From contig NZ_PJIM01000001.1 of assembly GCF_002929295.1 (NCBI RefSeq), forward strand, positions 248,001-312,000: 64,000 bases of DNA, in the 5' to 3' direction. This stretch comes from Arthrobacter sp. SX1312. Its GTDB lineage: Bacteria; Actinomycetota; Actinomycetes; Actinomycetales; Micrococcaceae. Below the pieces are notes generated by a model that was not told the origin of the DNA, ran no database searches, and saw nothing but the letters and a program-made list of their open reading frames with translations. A program made the translations under genes and the position numbers. Of the stretch, positions 17,524-27,031 are shown piece by piece (position 1 is the stretch's first letter; the number at the start of each line of letters is the position of its first letter).

Positions 17524-18252
17524 ATGACCTCCCCGTCCCTTCCGGCTCCCATGCCCCCGTCCGGCGTCGTGGTCGGCGTCCTCGCCGTCCAGGGCGATGT
17601 CCGCGAGCACATCGCGACCATCGAGTCCCTGGGCGGGCGCGCGGTGCCCGTCCGGCGGGCCGCGGAACTGGCCGGTGTCGACGGCCTGATCATCCCCGGC
17701 GGGGAGTCGACCACGATGGACAAGCTCACGCGCACCTTCGGGCTCGCCGGACCGCTGCGCGAGAGGATCGCCGACGGGCTGCCCGTCTACGGGTCCTGCG
17801 CCGGGATGATCATGCTCTCCGACGTCCTCGCGGATCCGTCCACCGACCGCCTCGGCAACCCCCAGCTGACGCTCGGCGGCCTCGACATGGTGGTGCGGCG
17901 CAACGCGTTCGGGCGGCAGCGGGAGTCCTTCGAGACCGATCTCGCCTTCGGGGGGCTCGCCACGACCGGGAGTGCCGGCGGCACCGATCCGGTGCGTGCG
18001 GTGTTCATCCGTGCGCCGTGGGTGGAGAAGGTGGGCGAGGGCGTCGAGGTGCTGGCGCAGGTGCCCGCGTCGGAGACGCCGCAGCCCGGGCCCGCCCCGG
18101 ACGGGGGCGGTGCCGGTACGGACTTGGAACCGGTCGCTAGAATTGTCGCAGTGCGTTCAGGGAACCTGCTGGCCACGAGCTTCCATCCGGAGGTCACCGG
18201 GGAGCGGCGGGTCCACGAACTGTTTATTCGGATGATCAGAGGAGAAGCGTAG
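17524..18252 (+). CDS. pdxT: Pyridoxal 5'-phosphate synthase, glutaminase subunit
   Basis: The 242-residue class I amidotransferase passes ammonia to PdxS. Nucleophile C92 ('[10 protein letters not shown]'), the oxyanion '[10 protein letters not shown]' strand and the His219/Glu221 dyad ('TSFHPEVTG') are intact. It is about 40 residues longer than usual because of an N-terminal extension and a Pro/Gly-rich insertion at about residues 179-203 before the last strands. Its stop is two bases before the yebC start, so yebC is probably co-transcribed. Confidence 0.95.
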   Translation: MTSPSLPAPMPPSGVVVGVLAVQGDVREHIATIESLGGRAVPVRRAAELAGVDGLIIPGGESTTMDKLTRTFGLAGPLRERIADGLPVYGSCAGMIMLSDVLADPSTDRLGNPQLTLGGLDMVVRRNAFGRQRESFETDLAFGGLATTGSAGGTDPVRAVFIRAPWVEKVGEGVEVLAQVPASETPQPGPAPDGGGAGTDLEPVARIVAVRSGNLLATSFHPEVTGERRVHELFIRMIRGEA

Positions 18253-18254
18253 GC

Positions 18255-19013
18255 ATGTCGGGGCACTCCAAGTGGGCAACAACGAAGCACAAGAAGGCCG
18301 CGATCGACGCCAAGCGCGCGAAGTCCTTCGCCAAGCTGATCAAGAACATCGAGGTCGCGGCGCGGGCCGGCGGCGCCGACGTCGCGGGTAACCCGGGGCT
18401 CGAACTGGCCGTCTCCAAGGCCAAGAAGACCTCCGTCCCCATCGACAACATCAACCGGGCGGTCAAGCGCGGGGCAGGGCTGCTCGGCGAGGCCGTCGAC
18501 TACCAGACCATCATGTACGAGGCCCGCGGACCCCAGGGCTCGGCCCTGCTGATCGAGTGCCTCACGGACAACAAGAACCGCGCGGCCTCCGAGGTACGCC
18601 TCGGCATCTCCCGCAACGGCGGCACGATCGCCGATCCGGGCTCCGTGGCCTACCTGTTCGCGCGCAAGGGCGTCGTCACCCTGCCGAAGAAGGACCTCAC
18701 CGAGGACGAACTGCTCCTGTCCGTCCTCGACGCCGGCGCGGACGAGGTCAAGGAGTCCGCCGAGACGTTCGAGATCGTTTCCGAGCCCCAGGACCTCCGT
18801 GCGGTGGTCGCCGCGCTCGACGAGAGCAGCATCGAGTACGAGACCGACGACGTCGAGTTCGTCCCGTCCATGCAGGTGGACCTGGATGCCGACGGCGCCC
18901 GGAAATTCCTCAAGCTCGTGGACGCCCTGGAGGAGCTCGACGACGTCCAGAACGTCTACTCGAACGCCCACCTCCCGCACGAGGTCCTGACCGAGCTCGA
19001 GAACGACGACTGA
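18255..19013 (+). CDS. yebC: YebC/TACO1-family regulator
   Basis: This 252-residue protein starts with the family hallmark '[20 protein letters not shown]' and contains '[20 protein letters not shown]'. Recent work on the family links it to translation of proline-rich stretches, while older work treats members as transcriptional regulators. It sits between pdxT and ruvC, the common arrangement in actinobacteria. A GGAGAAGC ribosome site overlaps the end of pdxT. Confidence 0.95.
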   Translation: MSGHSKWATTKHKKAAIDAKRAKSFAKLIKNIEVAARAGGADVAGNPGLELAVSKAKKTSVPIDNINRAVKRGAGLLGEAVDYQTIMYEARGPQGSALLIECLTDNKNRAASEVRLGISRNGGTIADPGSVAYLFARKGVVTLPKKDLTEDELLLSVLDAGADEVKESAETFEIVSEPQDLRAVVAALDESSIEYETDDVEFVPSMQVDLDADGARKFLKLVDALEELDDVQNVYSNAHLPHEVLTELENDD

Positions 19014-19049
19014 CATCGTCCCTCCCGGCCCCGGACGGCGGACAGCCCC

Positions 19050-19619
19050 GTGACCTTCCGCGTGATGGGCGTCGATCCCGGGCTGACCCGCTGCGGGCTC
19101 GCCGTCGTCGACATCGAACCCAACCGGCGCTCCACCCTCGTGGCCGTCGGCGTGGTCGGCACCGACGCCGGGCAGAGCCTCGACCAACGGCTCCTGGTCA
19201 TCGCGGAGGCCGTCGACACCTGGCTGGACCTGCACCAGCCGCAGGCACTCGCCGTCGAGCGCGTTTTCAGCGGCACCAACATCAGCACCGTCATGGGCAC
19301 CGCGCAGGCGTCCGGCGTCGTCATCGTGTCCGCGGCGCGCCGCGGCATCCCGGTGGCCCTCCACACGCCCACCGAGGTGAAGGCCGCGGTCACCGGCAAC
19401 GGGCAGGCGGACAAGGTGGCCGTCACGAAGATGGTGACGAAGATCCTCCGGCTCGACACGCCGCCCCGGCCCGCGGACGCCGCCGACGCCCTGGCCCTCG
19501 CCATCACGCACGCATGGCGCAGGGGAGTGGGGACGCAGGGCGCAGCCGCCGCCGGCGGACTGGTCACGCCCGCGCAGCGCATGTGGGCCGAGGCGGAGGC
19601 CCGGGCCCGACGCCGCTGA
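19050..19619 (+). CDS. ruvC: Holliday junction endodeoxyribonuclease RuvC
   Basis: The 189-residue resolvase cleaves Holliday junctions after RuvAB branch migration. The first catalytic Asp is in '[11 protein letters not shown]', the Glu in '[10 protein letters not shown]', and the final Asp pair in '[15 protein letters not shown]'. GTG 19050 is used; the ATG five codons later would also fit the family. Normally ruvA and ruvB follow directly, but here a TetR gene and a broken SDR gene of about 1.6 kb intervene. Confidence 0.96.
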   Translation: MTFRVMGVDPGLTRCGLAVVDIEPNRRSTLVAVGVVGTDAGQSLDQRLLVIAEAVDTWLDLHQPQALAVERVFSGTNISTVMGTAQASGVVIVSAARRGIPVALHTPTEVKAAVTGNGQADKVAVTKMVTKILRLDTPPRPADAADALALAITHAWRRGVGTQGAAAAGGLVTPAQRMWAEAEARARRR

Positions 19620-19710
19620 GTGCGGCCGTGCGGTCCGACCCCGGGCCTCTGCGGCTGCCCGGCAGAGGGCTCGGCAGCTACTGATCGACGACGCCCGTGT
19701 CGTCGCCCGC

Positions 19711-20286
19711 TCAGCGCGAGCTGCGGACGTCCAGAACGGACCGCACCCCGGACAGTGCGTCGCCCACCCGCGCCTCCAGGCCCGGCCCCCCGTCGTCCGC
19801 GAGCCAGGCGTGCAGGCACTGCCGGAACAGCGCGAACCCGATGGCCGCCAGGATCTCGGACTGCCCGGGTGGGAACCCGCGACCGATCAGGGCCGTCGTC
19901 ACGTCCTTCTGCCACCGGGCCTGCTTGGCGAGTTCCCGTCCCGACAGCGCGATGTGCGAGTCGATGACGCGCTGGCGCCGCTTCAGCAGATCACGCCGGG
20001 ACTCGACCGCCGCCGCGAGCGTCCCGAGCGCCTTCCTCATCTGCACGTCGGCGCGGACGGGGCCGGTGTCCTCGGCGATGACACCGATCAGCAGCGGCAG
20101 GAGGTCGTCGTCGTCGGCGAAGAGCACTTCCTCCTTGTCGGCGAAATAGCGGAAGAACGTCCTCGGGGTGACCCCGGCCGCGAGCGCGATGTTCTCGACG
20201 GTCGACTCCGCATAGCCGCGGTCGACGAACTGGCTGATCGCCGCGTCCACGAGGCGACGGCGGGAGTCTTCGGGCCAACGGGGCAT
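19711..20286 (-). CDS. TetR-family transcriptional regulator
   Basis: The 191-residue protein has an N-terminal TetR DNA-binding domain ('VDAAISQFVDRGYAESTVEN' then 'IALAAGVTPRTFFRYFADKE') and a divergent all-helical ligand domain. It is divergent from the SDR gene, and a perfect 6-3-6 inverted repeat (20305-20319) lies between them, so it most likely represses that gene and itself. The inducer is unknown. The pair interrupts the ruvC-ruvAB cluster and may have been acquired as a unit. Confidence 0.9.
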   Translation of the reverse strand: MPRWPEDSRRRLVDAAISQFVDRGYAESTVENIALAAGVTPRTFFRYFADKEEVLFADDDDLLPLLIGVIAEDTGPVRADVQMRKALGTLAAAVESRRDLLKRRQRVIDSHIALSGRELAKQARWQKDVTTALIGRGFPPGQSEILAAIGFALFRQCLHAWLADDGGPGLEARVGDALSGVRSVLDVRSSR

Positions 20287-20302
20287 TCCCCGATCCTACC
20301 CT

Positions 20303-20330
20303 TGTGTCACTTTGTGACATCAACTATAGT
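20303..20330 (+). promoter_or_regulatory. SDR promoter with embedded TetR operator
   Basis: TTGTGT (20303-20308) and TATAGT (20325-20330) form -35 and -10 boxes 16 bp apart. TATAGT is 7 bases before ATG 20338, a leaderless arrangement. The perfect inverted repeat TGTCAC-TTT-GTGACA (20305-20319) lies over and between the boxes, where a bound TetR protein would block polymerase. Confidence 0.6.
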
Positions 20331-20337
20331 TTTCGCC

Positions 20338-21327
20338 ATGACACAAACTGTCGTCACGTCACCCACGATCCTGCTCACCGGCTTCACGAGCGGCATCGGC
20401 GCACGGATGCTCGAAGAGCTTCTCGGGCATCCCTCACGGCCGAGCCTCGTCCTCCTCGCCCGGGATGCTGCGGGCCTCGAGAACACGCTCGAGCGCGTGC
20501 GTGCAGCCGGGCTCGTCGCCACGGGTGCACGCGGCGATCTCGGTGACCTCGGCTCCGTTCGCGCGGCGCTCGAATAGGTCCACACGGCGCAGGGACGGGG
20601 CGCGGTGCACCCCGTCGACGTCGTGCTCCTCAACGCCGGCGCACAGTTCACGAGCAGGCGGCGTGCCGGGGCGCAGGGCCACGAGCTGACCTTCACCGTC
20701 AACGTGATCGCGCAGCACCTGCTCCTGCGAGGGCTGGAACCGCTCCTCGCCCCGCGCGCCCATGCGGTCCTCCTGGGCTCCTCCACCCATCGGGGCAAGC
20801 AGGCGAGCTTCAACCTCGTCCCGGACCCGCAGTGGCGGGATCCCGAAGACCTCGCCCGGGCGGACCCTACGGCGGACGGCCCGACGCGGTTCGCCGACGA
20901 ACGCGAGCAAGGGGGCGTCGCCTACGCCTCGAGCAAGCTCGCGCTGGTGACCCTGGCCCACGAATGGGCGGAGCGCCTCGCCGCGTCCGGGCGTCGCCTG
21001 AACACGTACGACCCCGGGCTGGTCGCCGGGACGGGGCTGGGCCGGGACATGCCGGCCTCCATGTACTGGGTCTGGAAGTACCTGATGCCGGCGATGAGCG
21101 TCCTCCCGGGAGCCTCGACCCCGCGGGCCACCGCCCGTCACGCGGTCCGGCTCGCTCTCGGGGACGCGCACGGGTCGCTGAACGGCGGCTATGTGGAGAT
21201 CGGTCGGGTCACCCGAGCGGAACCGGTCACGTTCGCGACGGATCGGCGTGAGCGGCTGTGGACCTGGCTCGAGGACGCGGTCGAGGAGTACCTGCCGACC
21301 TATGCCGCTGCCGGCGGGTCCCCGTGA
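20338..21327 (+). pseudogene. Short-chain dehydrogenase/reductase with in-frame amber codon
   Basis: Reading one frame from ATG 20338 gives a full-length SDR of about 329 codons interrupted only by TAG at 20575-20577 (codon 80, after 'VRAALE'). The first part holds the nucleotide-binding TGxxxGIG loop ('TGFTSGIG'); the second holds the 'NAGAQFT' strand, the catalytic Ser ('LGSSTHRG') and Y-x3-K ('YASSKLALV'). It resembles retinol-dehydrogenase/protochlorophyllide-reductase-like SDRs. CAG to TAG is the simplest change. It could be a true nonsense mutation, a sequencing error, or rarely a readthrough; restart at GTG 20605 would lack the cofactor site. Confidence 0.8.
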
Positions 21328-21549
21328 TCCTCGTCGGGCCGGGCCGAACGTGTCCGTCCTCGCCGACCCGGCACCCGCCGTCCTGCCTGCGCCCACCGTC
21401 GTGGGGATCTCGCCGGCCCTCCTGTGATCGCCGGTGCGCGGGCAGTCGCCGCCCGGATCGAGGCGTGGGGTAGGGGCAGGCCGGGGCTGGGCGGGCCCTG
21501 CCCGGCGGCGGACCCGGTGTGGCGGCTCGATCGCGGGCCGTTTCGCCGG

Positions 21550-21578
21550 TACCGTAGTGCATTAGAACGTATGTTCGA
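21550..21578 (+). promoter_or_regulatory. ruvAB promoter with SOS (LexA) box
   Basis: GAAC-GTAT-GTTC at 21565-21576, within TAGAACGTATGTTCGA, matches the actinobacterial LexA box (GAAC-N4-GTTC). It overlaps the start point predicted from the TACCGT -10 box at 21550-21555, so LexA would block ruvAB until DNA damage. The rest of the 302-base gap 21328-21629 holds no convincing gene. Confidence 0.8.
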
Positions 21579-21629
21579 CGTCGGGTGGACGCCCGGCGGT
21601 CCCGCCCGCAAGTGCCCCTGGAGCCCTTC

Positions 21630-22259
21630 ATGATCAGTTCCCTGCGCGGAACAGTGACCCACGTGGGCCTGCACTCCGCCGTCCTCGACGTCAACGGCTT
21701 CGGCATGCAGGTCCAGGCGACCCCCCAGACCCTCGCCGGGCTCCGCGTGGGGGAGCAGGCAACCGTCGCCACGGCCATGATCGTCCGCGAGGACTCGATG
21801 ACGCTGTTCGGCTTCGAGGACGCCGACCAGCGCGAGGTCTTCGAGACACTCCTGGCCGTCAGCGGCGTCGGGCCCCGCCTGGCACTCGCCGTCCTCGCCG
21901 TCCACACGCCCGAGGCCATCCGTATCGCCGCGGCCTCGGGCGACGACAAGGCGTTCAGCAAGGTGTCCGGGATCGGACCCAAGGGCGCCCGCCGGATCGT
22001 CCTCGAGCTGGCCGGCAAGCTGGTCCCGCTCGACACCAAGCCCGGGGTGCCCAAGCAGACCTGGCAGGGCCAGGTCCTCACCGCCATGATGGGCCTCGGC
22101 TGGTCGGAGAAGGACGCCGGCGCGGCGATCGACGCCGCCGTCGACGAGGCGCCCGAGGTCGCCGCGACCGGTGACGTGGGCCAGATCCTGAAACTCACGC
22201 TGCGTCGGCTCGGCCAGGACGGCGCCCGCAGCTCGGCACGGACGAAGGTGGGCACGTGA
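21630..22259 (+). CDS. ruvA: Holliday junction DNA helicase subunit RuvA
   Basis: The 209-residue protein binds four-way junctions and loads RuvB. The N-terminal OB domain ('[20 protein letters not shown]'), the two helix-hairpin-helix motifs ('[16 protein letters not shown]' and '[19 protein letters not shown]') and the C-terminal RuvB-binding helix bundle ('[20 protein letters not shown]') are clear. ATG 21630 follows GGAGC. Its TGA overlaps the ruvB GTG by four bases. Expression is SOS-controlled through the box at 21563-21578. Confidence 0.97.
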   Translation: MISSLRGTVTHVGLHSAVLDVNGFGMQVQATPQTLAGLRVGEQATVATAMIVREDSMTLFGFEDADQREVFETLLAVSGVGPRLALAVLAVHTPEAIRIAAASGDDKAFSKVSGIGPKGARRIVLELAGKLVPLDTKPGVPKQTWQGQVLTAMMGLGWSEKDAGAAIDAAVDEAPEVAATGDVGQILKLTLRRLGQDGARSSARTKVGT

Positions 22260-23371
22260 CGGACAAGCAGCAGGAGGAGGCGCCGCTCGTCGCGCCCGCC
22301 GCCGACCCCGAGGACCGCGCCGTCGAGGCGGCACTCCGGCCGAAAAACCTCGACGACTTCGTGGGCCAGAAGCGCGTGCGCCGGCAGCTCTCGCTCGTCC
22401 TGGAGGCGTCCCGCCTGCGCGGGCGCAGCGCGGACCACGTGCTCCTCTCCGGCCCGCCCGGCCTCGGCAAGACGACGCTCGCGATGATCATCGCGGCCGA
22501 GATGAACGCGCCGTTGCGCATCACGTCCGGGCCGGCGATCCAGCATGCCGGCGACCTCGCCGCGATCCTCTCCTCCCTCACGGAGGGCGAGGTCCTCTTC
22601 CTCGACGAGATCCACCGCATGTCCCGGCCCGCCGAGGAGATGCTCTACATGGCCATGGAGGACTTCCGCGTCGACATCATCGTCGGCAAGGGACCCGGCG
22701 CCACCGCGATCCCGCTGGAGCTGCCGCCCTTCACCCTCGTCGGCGCGACGACGCGCGCGGGGCTCCTGCCCGGACCGCTCCGCGACCGCTTCGGTTTCAC
22801 CGGGCACCTCGAGTTCTACTCCACCGATGAACTCGAGCTCGTACTCCGCCGCTCCGCCATGCTCATGGACATGAAGGTCAACTCGGCCGCGTTCGCGGAG
22901 ATCGCCGGCCGGTCCCGTGGCACGCCGCGTATCTCCAACCGCCTCCTCCGGCGTGTCCGGGACTGGGCGCTGGTCCACGGCGTCGACCTCATCGACGCCC
23001 GGTCCGCCAGTGCGGCACTGGACATGTACGAGGTGGACGCCCGAGGACTCGACCGGCTGGACCGCTCGGTGCTCACGGCGCTCATCACCAAGTTCAACGG
23101 GGGACCCGTGGGCCTGTCGACGCTGGCGATCGCCGTGGGCGAGGAACCGGAGACGGTCGAGACCGTCGCCGAACCCTACCTGGTCCGCGAGGGCATGCTC
23201 GGGCGCACGCCGCGCGGCCGGATCGCGACGGCCGCCGCGTGGCGGCACCTGGGGATCGAGATGCCCGCGAACGTCGCGGCCGCGATGCCCGAGGACCTGT
23301 TCTCCGTCACGCCCGAGGACCTGATGGCCACGGAGGCGACCGTCGACAGCTGGGCCCAGCCGGACTCCTGA
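22256..23371 (+). CDS. ruvB: Holliday junction ATP-dependent helicase RuvB
   Basis: This 371-residue AAA+ motor drives branch migration. It shows '[18 protein letters not shown]', Walker A '[11 protein letters not shown]', Walker B 'LFLDEIHRM', sensor 1 'GATTRAG' and 'RDRFG' with the arginine finger. The winged-helix C-terminus ends in '[20 protein letters not shown]'. The N-terminal 20 residues are acidic and variable. The start GTG overlaps the ruvA stop (GTGA), indicating coupled translation. Confidence 0.97.
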   Translation: MTDKQQEEAPLVAPAADPEDRAVEAALRPKNLDDFVGQKRVRRQLSLVLEASRLRGRSADHVLLSGPPGLGKTTLAMIIAAEMNAPLRITSGPAIQHAGDLAAILSSLTEGEVLFLDEIHRMSRPAEEMLYMAMEDFRVDIIVGKGPGATAIPLELPPFTLVGATTRAGLLPGPLRDRFGFTGHLEFYSTDELELVLRRSAMLMDMKVNSAAFAEIAGRSRGTPRISNRLLRRVRDWALVHGVDLIDARSASAALDMYEVDARGLDRLDRSVLTALITKFNGGPVGLSTLAIAVGEEPETVETVAEPYLVREGMLGRTPRGRIATAAAWRHLGIEMPANVAAAMPEDLFSVTPEDLMATEATVDSWAQPDS

Positions 23372-23396
23372 CGCGGGGACGCCCAGCAAACGGCTC

Positions 23397-23402
23397 TACA
23401 CT
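23397..23402 (+). promoter_or_regulatory. -10 box (TACACT) for yajC-secD-secF
   Basis: TACACT in the 99-base gap after ruvB predicts a start near 23409 and a leader of about 60 bases ending in AGGAACGG before the GTG of yajC. Confidence 0.4.
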
Positions 23403-23470
23403 GGTGTCTCACGATGTGTGCCGTGGCACAGTCCTGCCACTCACACCCCAGCCCCAGGAACGGATCTCCA

Positions 23471-24049
23471 GTGCTTGCACATGTAGTCGCCCAACCCACG
23501 ACCGGACAGACCGGCGGATTCGACATCTTCAGTCTGCTGCTCCCGCTGGCCCTGGCCTTCCTCATCTTCACCATGTTCCGCAGGCAGCGGAAGGCGCAGC
23601 AGCAGGTCAAGGACATGCGCACCCAGATGGAACCCGGCACCGAGGTCATGACCCAGTTCGGTCTCTTCGGGACCATCGCCTCGATCGACCAGGAGAACAA
23701 CAAGGCCGTCCTCGAGCTGTCCCCGGGCACCTTCGCCACGGTCCACACGCAGGCGCTCTCCAAGGTGGTCCAGCAGGAACCGGCGGTCGCCGCCCAGGAC
23801 GCGGACGCGACGGTCGCGGATCCGGCCGATCGCAGCGGGTACGACGCCACCGCGGTGCCCGACGACGTGTCCTCGATCGACGGCGTCGACCGCACCCCGG
23901 CCGGCGGTTCCACCGCTGCGGGGACCCCGGGGTCCACGTCCGGCGTCGAGAGCCCCGAGGAGACGCTGGAGCGCCTGAACCGGGACCCGCAGCGGGAAAA
24001 CCGCGACGCGCGCGACGCCCGCGACCCCAAAGCGAATCCTGACAACTAG
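23471..24049 (+). CDS. yajC: Preprotein translocase subunit YajC
   Basis: The 192-residue protein has one transmembrane helix ('IFSLLLPLALAFLIFTMFR') followed by the conserved 'RRQRKAQQQVKDMRTQMEPG' and 'VMTQFGLFGTIASIDQ' cytoplasmic region. It assists SecDF. The C-terminal half (from about residue 95) is a long acidic, Asp/Ala/Gly-rich tail that is absent from the 110-residue E. coli protein but common in actinobacteria. GTG 23471 is preferred because AGGA lies 11 bases upstream and the upstream in-frame ATG gives an unconserved leader. Confidence 0.9.
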   Translation: MLAHVVAQPTTGQTGGFDIFSLLLPLALAFLIFTMFRRQRKAQQQVKDMRTQMEPGTEVMTQFGLFGTIASIDQENNKAVLELSPGTFATVHTQALSKVVQQEPAVAAQDADATVADPADRSGYDATAVPDDVSSIDGVDRTPAGGSTAAGTPGSTSGVESPEETLERLNRDPQRENRDARDARDPKANPDN

Positions 24050-24134
24050 CATTTCGTAGGGCCCCGGTACCCGTACCGAGGCCGTCACGATCACCCGGCG
24101 CAGCCGACGCGCCACTGCATAAGGACATCCCACC

Positions 24135-25880
24135 ATGCCTCGTACCGGTACCGGGACGGCAGCCAAGCGGACACTAGTCTGGCTGGGCGTACTGACAGCA
24201 CTGCTCGCAACCCTGCTGGGAGCGGGCGCCCACTGGAGCACCGCGAGCTGGAGCCCGCGCCTGGCCCTCGACCTCGAGGGCGGAACCCAGATGATCCTGG
24301 CCCCCCGGGTCCAGGACGGCAGCGAGATCACGCCCGAACAGCTCGACCAGGCGGTGGAGATCATCCGCCAGCGCGTCGACGGGTCCGGTGTCGCGGAAGC
24401 CGAGATCAGCACGCAGTCCGGCCAGAACGTGATCGTCTCGCTGCCGGGCACCCCCGACGCACAGACACGCGACCTCATCCAGGCCTCCGCCCAGATGGAG
24501 TTCCGGCCGGTCCTCGCCGGTGGTCCCGGCCAGGCCCCGGCCGCCGAGACACCCACCCCGGAGGACCAGCTCCCGACGCCGGCCGCCGAGCCGCAGAACG
24601 CGAGCGATCCCAACTGGATCACCCCCGAGCTGTACCAGGAGTTCGAGGCCCTCAACTGCCTCGACCCGGCAGCACTGGAGCCGGCGGAAGAGCCCGCGCC
24701 CGCCGACGAGCCCATGGTGGCGTGCGAGCCCGATACCCAGGGCAAGTACATCCTCGGCCCCGTCGAAGTACCGGGAACCGACATCACGACGGCGAGCTAC
24801 GGACTGGAGCGCAGCCAGGGAGGCCAGACGCTCAACAGCTGGGCCGTGAACATCGACTTCAACGACGAGGGCACCGAGACCTTCCGCGAGGTCACCGAGC
24901 GCCTCTACGCGATCGGGCAGGGCGACCCCCGCAACCAGTTCGCGATCGTCCTCGACGGCCGGATCGTGTCCGCGCCCACCACCAACGCCGTCATCCCCGA
25001 CGGCAACCCCTCGATCAGCGGCAACTTCACCGAGGAATCCGCGGCGGCCCTGGCGGAGCAGCTCAAGTACGGTGCGCTGCCCATCAGCTTCGAGATCCAG
25101 AGCGAGCAGCAGATCTCGGCCACCCTGGGCGCCGACCAGCTGCGCCTCGGGCTCATCGCCGGCCTGATCGGCCTCCTGCTCGTCGCCGCCTACTCTATGT
25201 TCCAGTACCGGCTCCTCGGCCTGGTCACCATCGCCTCACTAGTCGTCGCGGGCGTCCTGACCTACCTGGCCATCTGCATCCTCGGCTGGACGGAGAACTA
25301 CCGTCTCTCGCTCGCCGGCGTCGCGGGCCTCATCGTCGCCATCGGCCAGACCGCCGACTCGTTCATCGTCTACTTCGAGCGCATCCGCGACGAGCTGCGG
25401 GAGGGACGCGGACTCGTCTCCGCCGTCGAGAACGGGTGGCGGCGCGCGAAGCGCACCGTCCTCGCCTCGAAGGCGGTGAACCTGCTGGCCGCGCTCGTAC
25501 TCTTCTTCGTCGCCGTCGGCAACGTCCGTGGCTTCGCGTTCACCCTCGGCCTCACCGCGATCGCCGACCTCATCGTGGTCTTCCTCTTCACCCACCCGGT
25601 CCTCCGGCTCCTCGCGAGGACGAAGTTCTTCGGCGAGGGCCACCCGTGGTCCGGCCTGGATCCGAGCCGCCTCGGAGGCATCCCCCTGTACCGCGGTGCC
25701 GGCCGCCTCCGCCAGCCGGGAGAGGGCACCGTGAAGCCGGTCGTCGTCGCCCGGACCAAGAACAAGGGCGCATCGGCCGAGGCCGAGCGGCGCCTGACGA
25801 TCGCCGAGCGTCGGCGTGCGGAACAGCAGAAGGCCCTCGCGGGCCGCACCGGTTCTTCCCAGAAAGAGACCAACGAATGA
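24135..25880 (+). CDS. secD: Protein translocase subunit SecD
   Basis: The 581-residue protein is an RND-type membrane subunit that uses the proton gradient to complete Sec export. It has an N-terminal helix, the 'ALDLEGGTQMIL' D1 motif, a large extracytoplasmic domain, then five C-terminal helices including 'VAGLIVAIGQTADSFIVYFE'. The extracytoplasmic part contains a Pro/Glu-rich segment (about residues 130-190) with two Cys that could form a disulfide. The stop overlaps the secF ATG by four bases. Confidence 0.95.
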   Translation: MPRTGTGTAAKRTLVWLGVLTALLATLLGAGAHWSTASWSPRLALDLEGGTQMILAPRVQDGSEITPEQLDQAVEIIRQRVDGSGVAEAEISTQSGQNVIVSLPGTPDAQTRDLIQASAQMEFRPVLAGGPGQAPAAETPTPEDQLPTPAAEPQNASDPNWITPELYQEFEALNCLDPAALEPAEEPAPADEPMVACEPDTQGKYILGPVEVPGTDITTASYGLERSQGGQTLNSWAVNIDFNDEGTETFREVTERLYAIGQGDPRNQFAIVLDGRIVSAPTTNAVIPDGNPSISGNFTEESAAALAEQLKYGALPISFEIQSEQQISATLGADQLRLGLIAGLIGLLLVAAYSMFQYRLLGLVTIASLVVAGVLTYLAICILGWTENYRLSLAGVAGLIVAIGQTADSFIVYFERIRDELREGRGLVSAVENGWRRAKRTVLASKAVNLLAALVLFFVAVGNVRGFAFTLGLTAIADLIVVFLFTHPVLRLLARTKFFGEGHPWSGLDPSRLGGIPLYRGAGRLRQPGEGTVKPVVVARTKNKGASAEAERRLTIAERRRAEQQKALAGRTGSSQKETNE

Positions 25881-26875
25881 GCCGCACGAACTTCGCCACC
25901 TTCGGCAACGAGCTGTACTCGGGGAAGCGCTCCTACCCCTTCGTCGCGAAGCGGAACCTCTGGTTCCTGATCGCCGGGATCGCCCTCCTGATCTCGATCA
26001 TCATCCCGGTGGTCAAGGGCGGCTTCAACCTGGGCATCGACTTCCGGGGAGGCTCGGAGTTCACGGTGTCCTCCACCCAGGACACGGACCCCGCGATCGG
26101 CGAACAGGCCGTGACGGACGTCGTCCCCGAGGCCGTGCCGCGCGTCACCAACATCGCCGGCGACACCATGCGCGTCCAGACGGAGCGCCTCTCGGACGAC
26201 GAGACGCTGAGCGTCCGGGGCAACCTCGCCGACGGGTACGGTGTGGGCGAGGACCAGGTCACCTCCAGCTACGTGGGGCCCACCTGGGGTGAGGACGTCA
26301 GCCGGCAGGCCCTGATCGGGTTCGGGGTGTTCGTCCTCCTGGCCGCGATCCTCATGGCGCTCTATTTCCGCACCTGGAAGATGGCACTCGCCGCGATGGC
26401 CGCCCTGGTCGTCGTCATGGTCCTCACCGCCGGGCTCTACTCGCTGAGCGACTTCGAGGTCACGCCCTCGGCGATCATCGGCTTCCTGACGATCCTGAGC
26501 TATGCCCTGTACGACACGGTGGTGGTGTTCGACAAGATCCGGGAGAACACCGCGGACATGAAGACGTCCACCGAGCGCACCTTCGCCGAACAGGTCAACC
26601 TCGCGGTGAACCAGACGCTCGTCCGGTCCATCAACACGTCCGTCGTCGCGATCCTCCCGGTCGCCTCGATCCTCTTCATCGGGGCCTTCCTGCTCGGCGC
26701 CGGTACCCTCCAGGACCTGTCGCTGGCCCTGTTCATCGGCATCATCCTCGGCACGCTCGGCACCATCTTTATCGCCGCGCCGCTCTACGCCGCGCTCCGG
26801 CTCAACGAACCGGAGCTGAAGAAGCAGGAGGAGAAGGTCCTCGCCCGGCGTTCCCTGGCGGCAGCCTCGACCTGA
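25877..26875 (+). CDS. secF: Protein translocase subunit SecF
   Basis: This 332-residue partner of SecD has an N-terminal helix, the 'LGIDFRGGSEFTV' D1-type motif, and six membrane segments with 'IIGFLTILSYALYDTVVVFD', the conserved D4 element, plus 'SINTSVVAILPVASILF'. The basic/acidic C-terminal tail is cytoplasmic. It begins within the secD stop codon (ATGA). The usual mycobacterial apt gene does not follow; the stringent-response gene is next. Confidence 0.95.
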   Translation: MSRTNFATFGNELYSGKRSYPFVAKRNLWFLIAGIALLISIIIPVVKGGFNLGIDFRGGSEFTVSSTQDTDPAIGEQAVTDVVPEAVPRVTNIAGDTMRVQTERLSDDETLSVRGNLADGYGVGEDQVTSSYVGPTWGEDVSRQALIGFGVFVLLAAILMALYFRTWKMALAAMAALVVVMVLTAGLYSLSDFEVTPSAIIGFLTILSYALYDTVVVFDKIRENTADMKTSTERTFAEQVNLAVNQTLVRSINTSVVAILPVASILFIGAFLLGAGTLQDLSLALFIGIILGTLGTIFIAAPLYAALRLNEPELKKQEEKVLARRSLAAAST

Positions 26876-26955
26876 GCCGCCGACCGCGCCGGCACCGTCG
26901 TCGGCCGCAGGAGACCCGTCCGGGCCGCCCGCGGCCGACGACGTTCCGGGCCCGG

Positions 26956-26961
26956 CTAGAA
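26956..26961 (+). promoter_or_regulatory. -10 box (TAGAAT) for the stringent-response gene
   Basis: TAGAAT predicts transcription from about 26968, giving a 60-base leader that includes GAGGGA ahead of ATG 27032. The spacing to nearer in-frame codons does not fit a leaderless start. Confidence 0.4.
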
Positions 26962-27031
26962 TTGGACCGTCGCATGACCGGTGGCATCGCGGGTCCTCCT
27001 CGGGCCCGGGATCGAGATTGAGGGATGGCAC

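Noticed and set aside
20605..21327. Separate 240-residue SDR gene starting at GTG 20605
   Set aside because: It lacks the N-terminal cofactor-binding strand and is in the same frame as the preceding 80 codons, so one interrupted gene is the better explanation.
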